A DNA stretch of 64,000 bases from Thermoanaerobaculia bacterium. Its GTDB lineage: Bacteria; Acidobacteriota; Thermoanaerobaculia; Multivoradales; JAHEKO01. Below are positions 31,544 through 39,686 of the stretch, piece by piece; the stretch's first letter is position 1, and each line of letters begins with the position of its first letter. The notes below the pieces were generated by a model, which worked only from the letters and a program-made list of their open reading frames with translations, was not told the origin of the DNA and did no database searches. The stretch spans positions 1 to 64,000 of the forward strand of contig CALZIK010000113.1 of the NCBI GenBank assembly GCA_945787635.1, in the 5' to 3' direction. Position numbers and translations under genes: made by a program.

Positions 31544-32863
31544 ATGGCACACAGGGTGCGCCTGCGTGCGCCGGCACTGCTTTGCTTCGGTCTTCTTGTC
31601 GTGCCGGTCGCGGTGCAGGCGCAGGCCGGCTTCAACACCTTTCAGTTCAGCTTCTCCAACCCCGGAGCTCGCAGCATGGGCTTCGGCGGTGCCTTCGTGG
31701 CTCTCGCCGACGATGCAACCGCGGCGTTCGCCAATCCCGCAGGTCTGGTGCAGATCATCGAACCCGAGATTTCGCTGGAGGGGCGGACCTGGAGCTACTC
31801 GACGCCTTTCACTGTTGGCGGTCGGCTGGATGGCGAGCCCTCCGGCTGGGGGCTCGACCAGACCGCCGGGCTGCGTTTCGGACGATCCGAACGGGACGTG
31901 GCCGGACTCTCGTTTCTTTCCTTCGTCTATCCGAGAAACCGGTGGACCTTCGCTTTTTATAGGCACGTGCTCTCGAGCTTCGAGTTCGTGGGCGAGACCC
32001 AGGGTCTCTTCGCGATTCCGTTCCCGCCCGACAGCGGCTTCCGGCGGGAGTTCGATCGCCGGATCGCGACCGAGTACGACATAGTCGGTTACGGCCTGAC
32101 CGGGGCCTGGCGGGCGACCGACACCTTGAGTGTCGGCGTCGGCCTGGTCTACTTCGATGTCGGGCTCACTGGAACCGAAGAACGCTTTTCCTTCGACTCC
32201 CTCGACAGGTTCTTTGAGAGGAACTCCTATCTGCCGGAGCGCAATTTCGAAAACCTGTTCTTCGACCTGGACGACACCGACTGGGGACTGACGGCGGGTT
32301 TCCTCTGGAGTCCGACCCCGCACTGGCGGCTGGGTGGGGCCTATCGAGAGGGTCCGGAGGCGGACGACCTCAGGATCGAGATTCAGTCGGGCCAAGCCGA
32401 CTCGATCTTGCCCGTGGGTACGACACTCGGCCGACTGACCTCACCCCTGTCCTTCCCGGACACATATGGCCTGGGCGTCGCCTATCGGGCGTCCGGCGAC
32501 CGGCTGACGCTGAGCTTCGAGTGGGACCGGGTCGAATACTCGAGGATTCTGGAGAGCGTCACCTTCGACAACGAAACCGTGATTGATGACGCGGATGAGC
32601 TGCACGTCGGAGCCGAGTTCGTGTTCCTCGCGCGCCAACCCGTGATCGCGCTCCGTGGTGGAGTCTGGCTGGATCCCGATCATCGAATCCGTCTGGAGGC
32701 CGACGAGCCGGTTTTGGATCGAGCCCTGTTCCGGCGCGGCGATGACGAGATGCATTGGACCGTGGGTGTGGGGTTCGTCTTCCGGCGCTTTCAGCTCGAC
32801 ATCGGAGTGGAAGTGTCCGACCTCGTGGACACCGTCTCACTGTCGACGATCTACGGTCTGTGA
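31544..32863 (+). CDS. FadL/OmpP1-like outer membrane protein, divergent paralogue
   Basis: 439 residues from ATG 31544, directly before a signal peptide (ALLCFGLLVVPVAVQAQA). The same hatch signature as the minus-strand barrel: FSFSNPGARSMGFGGAFVAL then ADDATAAFANPAGLVQIIEP. The C-terminus has the same strand order (DELHVGAEFVFLAR, GVWLDPDHRI, FQLDIGVEVSDLVD) and ends VSLSTIYGL, with a Leu rather than the usual terminal Phe. Clearly duplicated from the same ancestor as 29248-30585. It is divergent from the sigma-linked operon and followed after 37 bases by phoB, so readthrough into the two-component genes is possible. Ligand unknown. Confidence 0.87.
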   Translation: MAHRVRLRAPALLCFGLLVVPVAVQAQAGFNTFQFSFSNPGARSMGFGGAFVALADDATAAFANPAGLVQIIEPEISLEGRTWSYSTPFTVGGRLDGEPSGWGLDQTAGLRFGRSERDVAGLSFLSFVYPRNRWTFAFYRHVLSSFEFVGETQGLFAIPFPPDSGFRREFDRRIATEYDIVGYGLTGAWRATDTLSVGVGLVYFDVGLTGTEERFSFDSLDRFFERNSYLPERNFENLFFDLDDTDWGLTAGFLWSPTPHWRLGGAYREGPEADDLRIEIQSGQADSILPVGTTLGRLTSPLSFPDTYGLGVAYRASGDRLTLSFEWDRVEYSRILESVTFDNETVIDDADELHVGAEFVFLARQPVIALRGGVWLDPDHRIRLEADEPVLDRALFRRGDDEMHWTVGVGFVFRRFQLDIGVEVSDLVDTVSLSTIYGL

Positions 32864-32900
32864 GACCGTAGCGGCGTTTGCGCCCTGCTAAGCTGACCGC

Positions 32901-33584
32901 GTGTCGAGCCAGCGAATCGTGGTCGTCGAGGACGAGCCCGACATCCTGGAGATTCTGCGATTCAACCTGGAGCGCGAGGGCTATGCTGTCGAGTCCTTCA
33001 CGCGAGGGGACGACGCCTTGGATGCGGTGCGCGGCGATCCGCCGGACCTGCTGCTACTTGACCTCATGCTTCCGGGCGTCGATGGGCTGGAGATCACGCG
33101 GATCTTGAAGCGCGAGCCGGAAACCGCGCGGATGCCTCTGATCATGCTGACCGCCCGAAACGAGGAGATCGACCGCATCGTCGGCCTGGAACTCGGGGCC
33201 GACGACTATCTGGCAAAGCCCTTCAGCCCGCGAGAGGTCGTGCTGCGGGTGAAGGCGGTGCTGCGTCGCGGAGAGGGCACGGCGGAAACGGCCAGCGTGG
33301 TGAGAGTCGGCGAGCTCAAGCTCGACCGCCCCGCTCATCGGCTGTTCGTCGGAGGAGAGGAAGTCACGGTCACGGCCACCGAGTTTCGGCTGATGACCGT
33401 GCTGATGGAGAGGGCCGGTCGAGTGCAGACTCGAGAACAGCTCCTCTCAGACGTCTGGAAGTACGCCGAGAACGTCGACAGCCGGACAGTCGACACCCAC
33501 GTCCGCCGTCTGCGCAAGAAGCTGGGCAGGGAGGCGTCTCGCATCGAAACCGTGATCGGCCTCGGCTACCGCTTGAAGGCCTGA
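32901..33584 (+). CDS. phoB: PhoB-type response regulator
   Basis: 227 residues from GTG 32901. Receiver domain residues 1-120: acidic pocket VVEDEPD (Glu10, Asp11), phosphoacceptor Asp54 in LLLLDLMLP, Thr in IMLTARNEE, Lys in YLAKPFSPRE. OmpR-type winged helix residues 130-227: FRLMTVLMERAGRVQTREQL, NVDSRTVDTHVRRLRKKLG, IGLGYRLKA. Length and spacing fit PhoB. It is followed after 7 bases by the histidine kinase gene and then by a porin gene with a Pho box, with the pst operon nearby, which supports the phosphate-starvation role. It would bind the boxes at 34876-34893 and 41850-41889. Confidence 0.93.
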   Translation: MSSQRIVVVEDEPDILEILRFNLEREGYAVESFTRGDDALDAVRGDPPDLLLLDLMLPGVDGLEITRILKREPETARMPLIMLTARNEEIDRIVGLELGADDYLAKPFSPREVVLRVKAVLRRGEGTAETASVVRVGELKLDRPAHRLFVGGEEVTVTATEFRLMTVLMERAGRVQTREQLLSDVWKYAENVDSRTVDTHVRRLRKKLGREASRIETVIGLGYRLKA

Positions 33585-33591
33585 GCCAACG

Positions 33592-34863
33592 TTGAGCTTC
33601 GCGAGCCGGACGTTTCTGATGATCTTGGCGGCGGTGCTCGCGAGCCTCGTTCTCTTGTGGTTGCTCACGCCGGCTCGGCCGGCCGGATCCCTGGCCGGGA
33701 CTCTCGCGGCCGCGACGCTGGCGGCGGTCGCGCTCTCGGCAGGCGCGGCATGGCTCGTCGTCCGGTCGGCCGCCGCTCGGCAACAGGCCATCGAGCGAGA
33801 GATCACTCAGCGTGCGGCTGCGAAGGTGGCTGCGGCGGAGGCGGAGACGGAGCAGCTGATGGCGGTCATGGGCGGCATGTCCGAAGGGGTTCTAGTGACC
33901 GATGCCGAGGGTCGGGTTTCGTTCGCCAATCCGCAGTGGCGCCTGCTGTTCGGTCTCACCGGCGATGTCGAAGGCGCCTCGGTGCTCGAGATGAGCCGTC
34001 AAACGGCTCTCGACCAGATGCTCGGCAAGACGCTCGCGAGCGGAGAGTCGCAGCAGATCGAGCTCGAGCTGTCGGACTCCCCGTCCGGCGCTCGGAGCAC
34101 CCTGATTCTGACCAGTGCCTCCTTGAGCGACGGAGAGGGCGCGGTGGTGGTCGCGCAAGACGTGACCGCGGTCTTGCGACTCACCGAGATCCGGCGAGAT
34201 TTCGTCGCCAATGTCTCCCATGAGCTCAAGACGCCGCTGTCGGCGATCCGGGGATTCGCGGAGACGCTGGCGGACGGCCTGGTCGAGGATCCGGAGGCGT
34301 CCAAGGAGTATCTCGATCGCATTCTCAAGCAGTGTCGAAGGCTCGAGGCTCTGCTCTCCGATCTTCTGACGCTGTCCAGGCTGGAGCATGCGGCCGACGA
34401 ACGGCGTCAGGCTCCCATCGACCTGGGCAGGATTCTGCAAGAGGCGATCGAGGTGGTGAACGAGGGGGTTTCCGGCAAGAAGCTGGATCTCGCGGTCACT
34501 GCCCAGCCGATTCCCAGGATCGAAGGCGATGCCACGGCGCTCGAGCGCATGTGCGTCAATCTCCTCGATAACGCGGTCAAGTACAACCGGGAGGGCGGCA
34601 AGATCCAGGTGCGTCTCTTCGAGTCGGGGCGCCGTGTCGTGCTCGAAGTCGAGGACACCGGTATCGGGATCCCGGAGGGCTCGGTCGAGCGCCTGTTCGA
34701 GCGCTTCTATCGAGTCGATAAGGGGCGCTCCCGGCAGGAGGGAGGGACCGGCCTCGGCCTCGCGATCGTCAAGCATGCAGCGCATCTTCACGGTGGGACG
34801 GTGGAAGTCGACAGCGAGCTCGGCCGTGGCTCGCTGTTTCGCGTTCTGTTGCCGGTGGACTGA
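33592..34863 (+). CDS. phoR: PhoR-type sensor histidine kinase
   Basis: 423 residues from TTG 33592; ATG 33619 is the alternative, and neither has a strong ribosome site. Two N-terminal membrane segments (MILAAVLASLVLLWLL and LAAVALSAGAAWLVV) with only a short loop, so no periplasmic sensor domain, as in PhoR. A PAS domain follows (about 85-190: LMAVMGGMSEGVLVTDAEGR). HisKA: DFVANVSHELKTPLSAIRGF (His210). ATPase: N box LLDNAVKYN, G1 DTGIGIP, F box FERFYRVDKGRS, G2 GGTGLGLAIVKH. All catalytic motifs are intact. It would sense phosphate status through PstSCAB and PhoU. Next to phoB and near the pst operon. Confidence 0.92.
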   Translation: MSFASRTFLMILAAVLASLVLLWLLTPARPAGSLAGTLAAATLAAVALSAGAAWLVVRSAAARQQAIEREITQRAAAKVAAAEAETEQLMAVMGGMSEGVLVTDAEGRVSFANPQWRLLFGLTGDVEGASVLEMSRQTALDQMLGKTLASGESQQIELELSDSPSGARSTLILTSASLSDGEGAVVVAQDVTAVLRLTEIRRDFVANVSHELKTPLSAIRGFAETLADGLVEDPEASKEYLDRILKQCRRLEALLSDLLTLSRLEHAADERRQAPIDLGRILQEAIEVVNEGVSGKKLDLAVTAQPIPRIEGDATALERMCVNLLDNAVKYNREGGKIQVRLFESGRRVVLEVEDTGIGIPEGSVERLFERFYRVDKGRSRQEGGTGLGLAIVKHAAHLHGGTVEVDSELGRGSLFRVLLPVD

Positions 34864-34875
34864 GCTCCAGAGCAC

Positions 34876-34893
34876 CTGTCACCCGCCTGTCAC
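34876..34893 (+). promoter_or_regulatory. Pho box upstream of the porin gene
   Basis: CTGTCACCCGCCTGTCAC: two perfect CTGTCAC half-sites separated by four bases, i.e. an 11-base period as in the classical PhoB box. The stretch after it (ATCGGCGTCG) is nearly identical to that after the pstS Pho box (AGCGGCGTCG), so the -10 region probably begins about 10 bases downstream of the box (TCGATT). Confidence 0.85.
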
Positions 34894-34997
34894 ATCGGCG
34901 TCGCTCGATTGAACGGCCACCCCTCTAGGTTACGAATGACCGGGCCGCATCCTAGGCCTGATCATTCAAACAACGAATCACAGGGAGGCCGTTGCAC

Positions 34998-36161
34998 ATG
35001 CTTAAAGGCTGTTTCACGGGCGCGGTTGCCGCGCTGGCGCTAGGCGGGGTCCTCGCTTCTCCGGTTTCCGCGGGGATCAAGGTCTTCGAGGACGGCGACA
35101 AGTTCGTCGAGATCGGGGCGCGCCTGCAGCTCCAGTACATGAGATCGGATCCCGATGGGGGCGTGGCGACGGACGACTGGTTTTTTCGCCGTCTGAGGCC
35201 CTACATCTCGGGTAGCGTCACCAAAGACTGGGTCGGGAAGTTCCAGTTTGACCTGGGGAAGTCGAGCGGCGACAACGAGGTCGCCGTCAAAGACGTCTAT
35301 ATGGCGTATAAGGGTTGGAAGAACCGTACGCTATACATCGGCAATACCAAGACGGTCTTCTCGCGCGAGTTCCTGACTTCGTCCAAGCGCCAGCAGATGA
35401 TCGAGCGCAGCTTCGTTGGGGATCACAACTACGGCGCGCCCGATCGTCAGCTCGGCATCCGTCTGGACGGGATGAACGAAACCAAGAAGATCGGCTGGAA
35501 GGTCAATATCGGAAGCGAGTCGGTTGATCCGGATGCCAAGAAGCTCGATTTCGATTCCCCAGCCAACCGCGACTCCGACTTCAACGACGGCACCGTCATC
35601 GCGGCTCGGGTAGACATCAATCCTCGGGGTGAGATGAAGCTCGATCAAGGCGACTTTCACAGCGAGGAGGGCAAGTTCAGCGTCAGTCTGGCCGCCTTTG
35701 ACTGGGCCAACGACGATGACAACAACACCTATACCTCGGGTGGCGCTTCGACCTCCTCATCGAAGGCGGACGTCGACAGCGCCAAGGGTTACGAGATTTC
35801 AGCCGGCTATCGCGGGAAGGGCTTTTCGATCGACGGGCAATACAACCTGATTGACGCCGACACCGTGGATCGGGGTTTCACCGGCGGCCTGTACCGCAAC
35901 GGTACGACCGCTATCGACACCTTCGCGCTCGAAGCGGGCTACATGCTGGCCGACAACCCGATCGAGCTCGTGCTCGGCGCCGAGAGCCTGGATGCGGACA
36001 ACTACTCTGACTCCTGGAACCGCAATTCGGTGGGGATCAACTACTTCATGAACAAACACAAGGCCAAAATTCAGTTCACTTATCGGATGAGCGAGAACCT
36101 CGACGGCGTGCGAGGGGCGGATGAGGTCGAGGCATTCGTGCAGTTTCAGTTCGTCTTCTAG
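34998..36161 (+). CDS. OprP/OprO-like phosphate-selective porin
   Basis: 387 residues from ATG 34998 with GGGAGG upstream; a TTG at 34992 is in frame but inferior. Signal peptide to about residue 25 (AVAALALGGVLASPVSA). Mature N-terminus KVFEDGDKFVEIGARLQLQY and FFRRLRPYISGSVTKDWVGK followed by FQFDLGKS are the signature of the Porin_O_P family (PF07396). VKDVYMAYKGW and LYIGNTKTVFSREFLTSSKR follow it. C-terminus ends QFQFVF with a terminal Phe. Such porins form trimeric anion channels for phosphate or polyphosphate. The Pho box 105 bases upstream supports phosphate-starvation control. Lies downstream of phoR and converges with the pst operon. Confidence 0.9.
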   Translation: MLKGCFTGAVAALALGGVLASPVSAGIKVFEDGDKFVEIGARLQLQYMRSDPDGGVATDDWFFRRLRPYISGSVTKDWVGKFQFDLGKSSGDNEVAVKDVYMAYKGWKNRTLYIGNTKTVFSREFLTSSKRQQMIERSFVGDHNYGAPDRQLGIRLDGMNETKKIGWKVNIGSESVDPDAKKLDFDSPANRDSDFNDGTVIAARVDINPRGEMKLDQGDFHSEEGKFSVSLAAFDWANDDDNNTYTSGGASTSSSKADVDSAKGYEISAGYRGKGFSIDGQYNLIDADTVDRGFTGGLYRNGTTAIDTFALEAGYMLADNPIELVLGAESLDADNYSDSWNRNSVGINYFMNKHKAKIQFTYRMSENLDGVRGADEVEAFVQFQFVF

Positions 36162-36182
36162 AAAGCGGGCTCGACCGAACCC

Positions 36183-36253
36183 AGGACGGTCGACAGGGGC
36201 GTCGACCGCTACAACCGGAGGAGGACGGTCGACAGGGGCGTCGACCGCTACAA
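36183..36253. repeat. Intergenic palindrome family 1, two tandem copies
   Basis: Two identical 32-base copies (36183-36214 and 36222-36253) separated by 7 bases. Each holds the perfect palindrome CGGTCGAC-AGGGGC-GTCGACCG followed by CTACAA. They fill the gap between the convergent porin and pstB stops and could terminate or stabilise transcripts from both sides. Same family, opposite orientation, as 16671-16772. Confidence 0.88.
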
Positions 36254-36261
36254 ACCTGGGC

Positions 36262-37056
36262 TTACCCGTACTTGCCTTCGATGTAGTCGGCCGTTTGCTG
36301 ATCCTGGGGAGTGACAAAGAGCTCTTCTGTCAGCCCATGCTCGATCACCTTGCCGAGGAGCATGAAGATGCACTCGTTGCTGGCGCGGCGGGCCTGGGCC
36401 ATGTTGTGGGTGACGATGAGGATCGTATAGTCGCCGGCGAGGCGCCAGAGGAGCTCCTCGACCGCCTCGGTCGCTTCCGGGTCGAGAGCCGAGCAGGGCT
36501 CGTCCATCAGGAGCACCTCGGGCTTGACCGGCAAGAGCCGAGCGATGCAGAGCTTCTGCTGTTCCTCGAGCGAGAGGCCGGTGGCCGGCCCGTCCAACCG
36601 ATCCTTGACCGAGGACCAGAGCAGAACCTCGCGCAGGGCCTTCTCGACGATCTCGTCCCGATCGGACTTCGAAAGCGTCCGAGCGTCGGCTTCGTGCAGC
36701 CTGTAGCCGAACAGGACGTTGTCGCGAATCGACAGAGGCAGCGGATTTGGGCGCTGGAAGACCATGCCGACCTCCTTGCGCACCTGGACCAGCTCGTTGG
36801 CGGGCGCGAAGATGTCGTGACCCAGGACTTCTATCTTCCCGGTCGTCCGGACGTATCCGAGCCGCTCGATGATCCGGTTGACACTCCTCAAGAAGGTCGA
36901 CTTGCCGCATCCCGACGGCCCGATGAGTGAGGTGATGATTCCGGGCTTGATCTCGAGATCGACGTCGAAGAGGGCCTGAAACGTTCCGTACCAGAGATTG
37001 AGCTTCTCCGTACGGATAGCCGGGGTTCCGGGTGGAGCCTGGTAGCGGTCAGCCAA
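36262..37056 (-). CDS. pstB: Phosphate ABC transporter ATPase PstB, signature motif degenerate
   Basis: 264 residues. Walker A GPSGCGKS (46-53), Q-loop GMVFQRPNPLPLS, Walker B VLLMDEPCSALDP and H-switch ILIVTHNMAQARR are all canonical for PstB. The ABC signature, LSGGQQQRLCIAR in normal PstB, is here LSLEEQQKLCIAR: the two glycines that contact ATP across the dimer are replaced by Leu-Glu. Its start overlaps the stop of the other pstB gene by 8 bases, so the two are coupled and most likely form a heterodimer. Last gene of the pst operon. In that dimer this subunit would supply a good nucleotide core but a poor signature. Confidence 0.9.
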   Translation of the reverse strand: MADRYQAPPGTPAIRTEKLNLWYGTFQALFDVDLEIKPGIITSLIGPSGCGKSTFLRSVNRIIERLGYVRTTGKIEVLGHDIFAPANELVQVRKEVGMVFQRPNPLPLSIRDNVLFGYRLHEADARTLSKSDRDEIVEKALREVLLWSSVKDRLDGPATGLSLEEQQKLCIARLLPVKPEVLLMDEPCSALDPEATEAVEELLWRLAGDYTILIVTHNMAQARRASNECIFMLLGKVIEHGLTEELFVTPQDQQTADYIEGKYG

Positions 37057-37864
37057 AGCGTCCCTCTAGATAGCCGAGCGTCCGCTGATCGCGGACCTTG
37101 CCCTCGAAGAGCTCGGCGGTTTCGCCGACCTCGACCAGCTCGCCGGAGAGCAGGAACGCGGTCCGGTCGGAGAGTCTGCGGGTCTGCTGGACGAGATTGG
37201 TCACCAGGACGATCGTGATCTCGTGCTTTAGCTCCTTCAGAACGTCCTCGATTCTCATGGTCGTCACCGGATCTACGGCGATCGAGAACTCGTCGAGAAG
37301 CAAGAGGTCCGGGTCTTGGGACAGAGCTCGCGCGATCGTGAGCCGTTGCTGCTGGCCCCCGGAGAGAAGACTCCCGAGAGAGTCGAGGCGATCCTTGACC
37401 TCTTCCCACAGCGCCGCTCGGGTCAAGCAGCGCTCGACGATGATGTCGAGCTCCGACCTTCGCTTGATGCCGGCGAGTCGCGGCGCCAGAGCGACGTTGT
37501 CGTAAACCGAGAGCGGCAGTCCGACCGGAAGCGGAAAAACGACCCCAATCCGCCGCCTCAGGGCGTAGACGTTTTTCCACCGCTGGATGTCATGACCGTC
37601 GATCTTGATGGTTCCGGTCACGTTCATCCCGGGCGTGAACATGTCCATGCGGTTCAGGGCGCGCAGGAACGAGGTCTTGCCGCTGTTGGCCGGGCCGATG
37701 ATCCCGAAGATCTCGTTCTCGTAGATATCGAAGCTGACTCCGGACAGGATCTTCTTCCCGCCGTAGTGGATCGAGAGGTCCTGAACTTCCACGAACGGCG
37801 GCGTGGGCTCGGTCTGGACGCGAGCGTTGGATGCGCTCGCCGTGACGGGCGTTTCGGCTACCAT
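37049..37864 (-). CDS. pstB: Phosphate ABC transporter ATPase PstB, Q-loop and H-switch degenerate
   Basis: 271 residues. Walker A GPANSGKT, signature LLSGGQQQRLTIARAL and Walker B LLLLDEFSIAVDP are intact. The Q-loop, normally VVFQxPNPFP, reads VVFPLPVGLP (Gln to Pro). The H-switch, normally VTHNMQQ, reads VTNLVQQ (His lost). A 25-residue N-terminal extension precedes the first strand. It overlaps pstA by 7 bases and the other pstB by 8. Its defects mirror those of its partner: good signature, poor catalytic loops. The pair would thus have one canonical and one degenerate ATP site, as in asymmetric ABC exporters. Confidence 0.88.
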   Translation of the reverse strand: MVAETPVTASASNARVQTEPTPPFVEVQDLSIHYGGKKILSGVSFDIYENEIFGIIGPANSGKTSFLRALNRMDMFTPGMNVTGTIKIDGHDIQRWKNVYALRRRIGVVFPLPVGLPLSVYDNVALAPRLAGIKRRSELDIIVERCLTRAALWEEVKDRLDSLGSLLSGGQQQRLTIARALSQDPDLLLLDEFSIAVDPVTTMRIEDVLKELKHEITIVLVTNLVQQTRRLSDRTAFLLSGELVEVGETAELFEGKVRDQRTLGYLEGRFG

Positions 37865-38727
37865 TTCTTGCGGCCTCGCAGGTAGGTGCGAAACGCGATC
37901 GAGAGCGCGTTCATGGCTAGAACCATGCTGATCAGGACCAGGGCGACTCCGAAGGGCAGCTCCTCAGGAACTCCCGGAACCTGTGTGGAGATTACGAAGA
38001 GATGGAGAGACATCGCCATCGTCTGGTCGAAGACGCTCTGCGGTAGAAACGGCAGGAAGAACGCTGCGCCGGTGAACATGATCGGAGCGGTCTCGCCCGC
38101 CGTGCGGGAGACCTCGAGAATCACGCCGGTCAGGATGCCGCTCACTGAATTGGGCAGCACCACGCGCCGAATCGTCTGCCAGCGCGTGGCGCCCATATTC
38201 CAGCAGGCCTCGCGGAAGGCGAACGGGACCGACTGCAGGGCTTCTTTGGTGGCCACGATAACGACCGGCAGGGTCATCACCGCCAGGGTCAAGCTGGCGG
38301 CGAGAATGCTGGTTCCGAAGCGGAAGAACAGCACGAAAGCGCCGACGCCGAACAAAGCGTGGACGATCGACGGCACGCCGGCCAGATTGATGATCGCGAG
38401 GTTGATGATCCGGGTGAGCCAGTTGTCCGAAGCGTATTCGCTCAGGTAGAGCGCGGCGGCGATGCCGATCGGTACCGAGGCCAACAGCGCGACCACCACC
38501 AGCCAGACGGTTCCCACGAGAGCCGGCAGGATGCCGCCGGCGGTCATCCCGTTGGTGGGCTCGGTGAGCAGGAAATCGACCGAGATCATCGGCCCGCCGC
38601 GATAGACGAGGATGCCGAGGATCAGGACGACCGGGATGATCAGCATCGTCGCCATCCACAAGAACAGCATCCGAACCAGCCGCTGATTGCGCCGGTTCTT
38701 GTGATTGAGCTCGGTGGGGGCGAACAT
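37858..38727 (-). CDS. pstA: Phosphate ABC transporter permease PstA
   Basis: 289 residues with six predicted membrane segments, the first near residues 20-42 (LFLWMATMLIIPVVLILGIL). Domain matches PstA: GGILPALVGTVWLVVVALLA, IGIAAALYLSEYA, VPSIVHALFGVGAFVLFF. The EAA coupling loop that docks to PstB is KEALQSVPFAFREACWNMGA. Followed by VVLPNSVSGILTGVILEVSR with TAGETAPIMFTG. Sits 3 bases after pstC and overlaps pstB by 7 bases. Forms the inner-membrane channel with PstC. Confidence 0.93.
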   Translation of the reverse strand: MFAPTELNHKNRRNQRLVRMLFLWMATMLIIPVVLILGILVYRGGPMISVDFLLTEPTNGMTAGGILPALVGTVWLVVVALLASVPIGIAAALYLSEYASDNWLTRIINLAIINLAGVPSIVHALFGVGAFVLFFRFGTSILAASLTLAVMTLPVVIVATKEALQSVPFAFREACWNMGATRWQTIRRVVLPNSVSGILTGVILEVSRTAGETAPIMFTGAAFFLPFLPQSVFDQTMAMSLHLFVISTQVPGVPEELPFGVALVLISMVLAMNALSIAFRTYLRGRKKW

Positions 38728-38730
38728 CGG

Positions 38731-39675
38731 CTATTTCTTGCGAATCCCGCGGACCACAAGATCGGCGGTGAGGTTGATGACGAAGGTGACGACGAAGAGC
38801 AGGATGCCGAGCGTGAAGAGCGCTCGGTAGTGGTCTGAGCCGACCGCGGTCTCGCCCAGCTCGGCGGCAATGGTGGCGGTCAGGGCACGCACCGAGTCGA
38901 ACACGCTGGTCGGAAGGTTGATCGAATGGCCGCTCGCCATGAGAACCGCCATGGTTTCTCCGAATCCGCGGCCGACCCCCAGAAGCACCGCGGCTACCAG
39001 ACCGTTCTTGCCGGCCGGCAGGACGACCCGGTAGATCACCTGCCACTTGGTCGCTCCGAGTGCCTCGGCCGCCTCCCGGTAGGTGTCGGGCACGGCTTTG
39101 AGCGCGTCCTCCGCGATCGTGGTCATGATCGGTGCCGCCATCAAACCCAGAATCAGGCCCGAGTTGAGAACGTTGAGGCCGATCGGGACGTTGAAGGTCT
39201 TGATGATCAAGGGATTCATGATCGAAAGACCTATGAATCCCCAGACCACCGAGGGAATCGCGGCAAGCAGCTCGACCAGAATCTTCAGGGTCTCCCGCGT
39301 CCTGCCCTTGGCGAACTCCCCGATGTAGATCGCGGCGCCGAGGGAGAACGGCACCGACACCAGCATGGCGAGGCCGGTGACACTCGTGGTGCCTGCGATC
39401 AGGGCCAGGGCGCCATAGGTCGGGTTGTGGTCCGAGGTCGGCCGCCAGCGCGGTGAGGTAAGAAACTCGCCGATATCGAGCGTTTCGGCGATGAAGCCGT
39501 AGCCCTCTTTGGTGATGAAGACGAAGATGCCGATGATGAAGAGAATTCCGGAGATGCCGCCGATGAAGACCAAGGCCTGAACGGCCTTGTCGATGTACCA
39601 GTTCCGGTCGCGACGGTCTTCGCCGCGACGGCGCTCCCGGCGCGATCGGGCGCGATCGGTGGTCTGAGGCTCCAA
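38731..39675 (-). CDS. pstC: Phosphate ABC transporter permease PstC
   Basis: 314 residues from TTG 39675, chosen because the frame upstream of it lies inside the phoU gene, a weak AGGGG precedes it, and the length is normal for PstC. After an Arg-rich cytoplasmic tail (about 30 residues) come six membrane segments: ALVFIGGISGILFIIGIFVF, YGALALIAGTTSVTGLAMLV, and the AIPSVVWGFIGLSIMNPLII region. The EAA loop EDALKAVPDTYREAAEALGA is intact. GRGFGETMAVLMASG is typical of PstC. It begins 11 bases after phoU and precedes pstA by 3 bases. Confidence 0.9.
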   Translation of the reverse strand: MEPQTTDRARSRRERRRGEDRRDRNWYIDKAVQALVFIGGISGILFIIGIFVFITKEGYGFIAETLDIGEFLTSPRWRPTSDHNPTYGALALIAGTTSVTGLAMLVSVPFSLGAAIYIGEFAKGRTRETLKILVELLAAIPSVVWGFIGLSIMNPLIIKTFNVPIGLNVLNSGLILGLMAAPIMTTIAEDALKAVPDTYREAAEALGATKWQVIYRVVLPAGKNGLVAAVLLGVGRGFGETMAVLMASGHSINLPTSVFDSVRALTATIAAELGETAVGSDHYRALFTLGILLFVVTFVINLTADLVVRGIRKK

Positions 39676-39686
39676 CGGGGTGGCCC

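Noticed and set aside
36183-36253. Tandem repeat as a possible CRISPR array
   Set aside because: Only two units, a 7-base spacer, the repeat itself palindromic, and no cas genes in the window.
36305-36335. Pho-box-like GTGACAAAG and CTGTCAG inside pstB
   Set aside because: Half-sites are in opposite orientation with the wrong spacing, and the position is inside a coding region.
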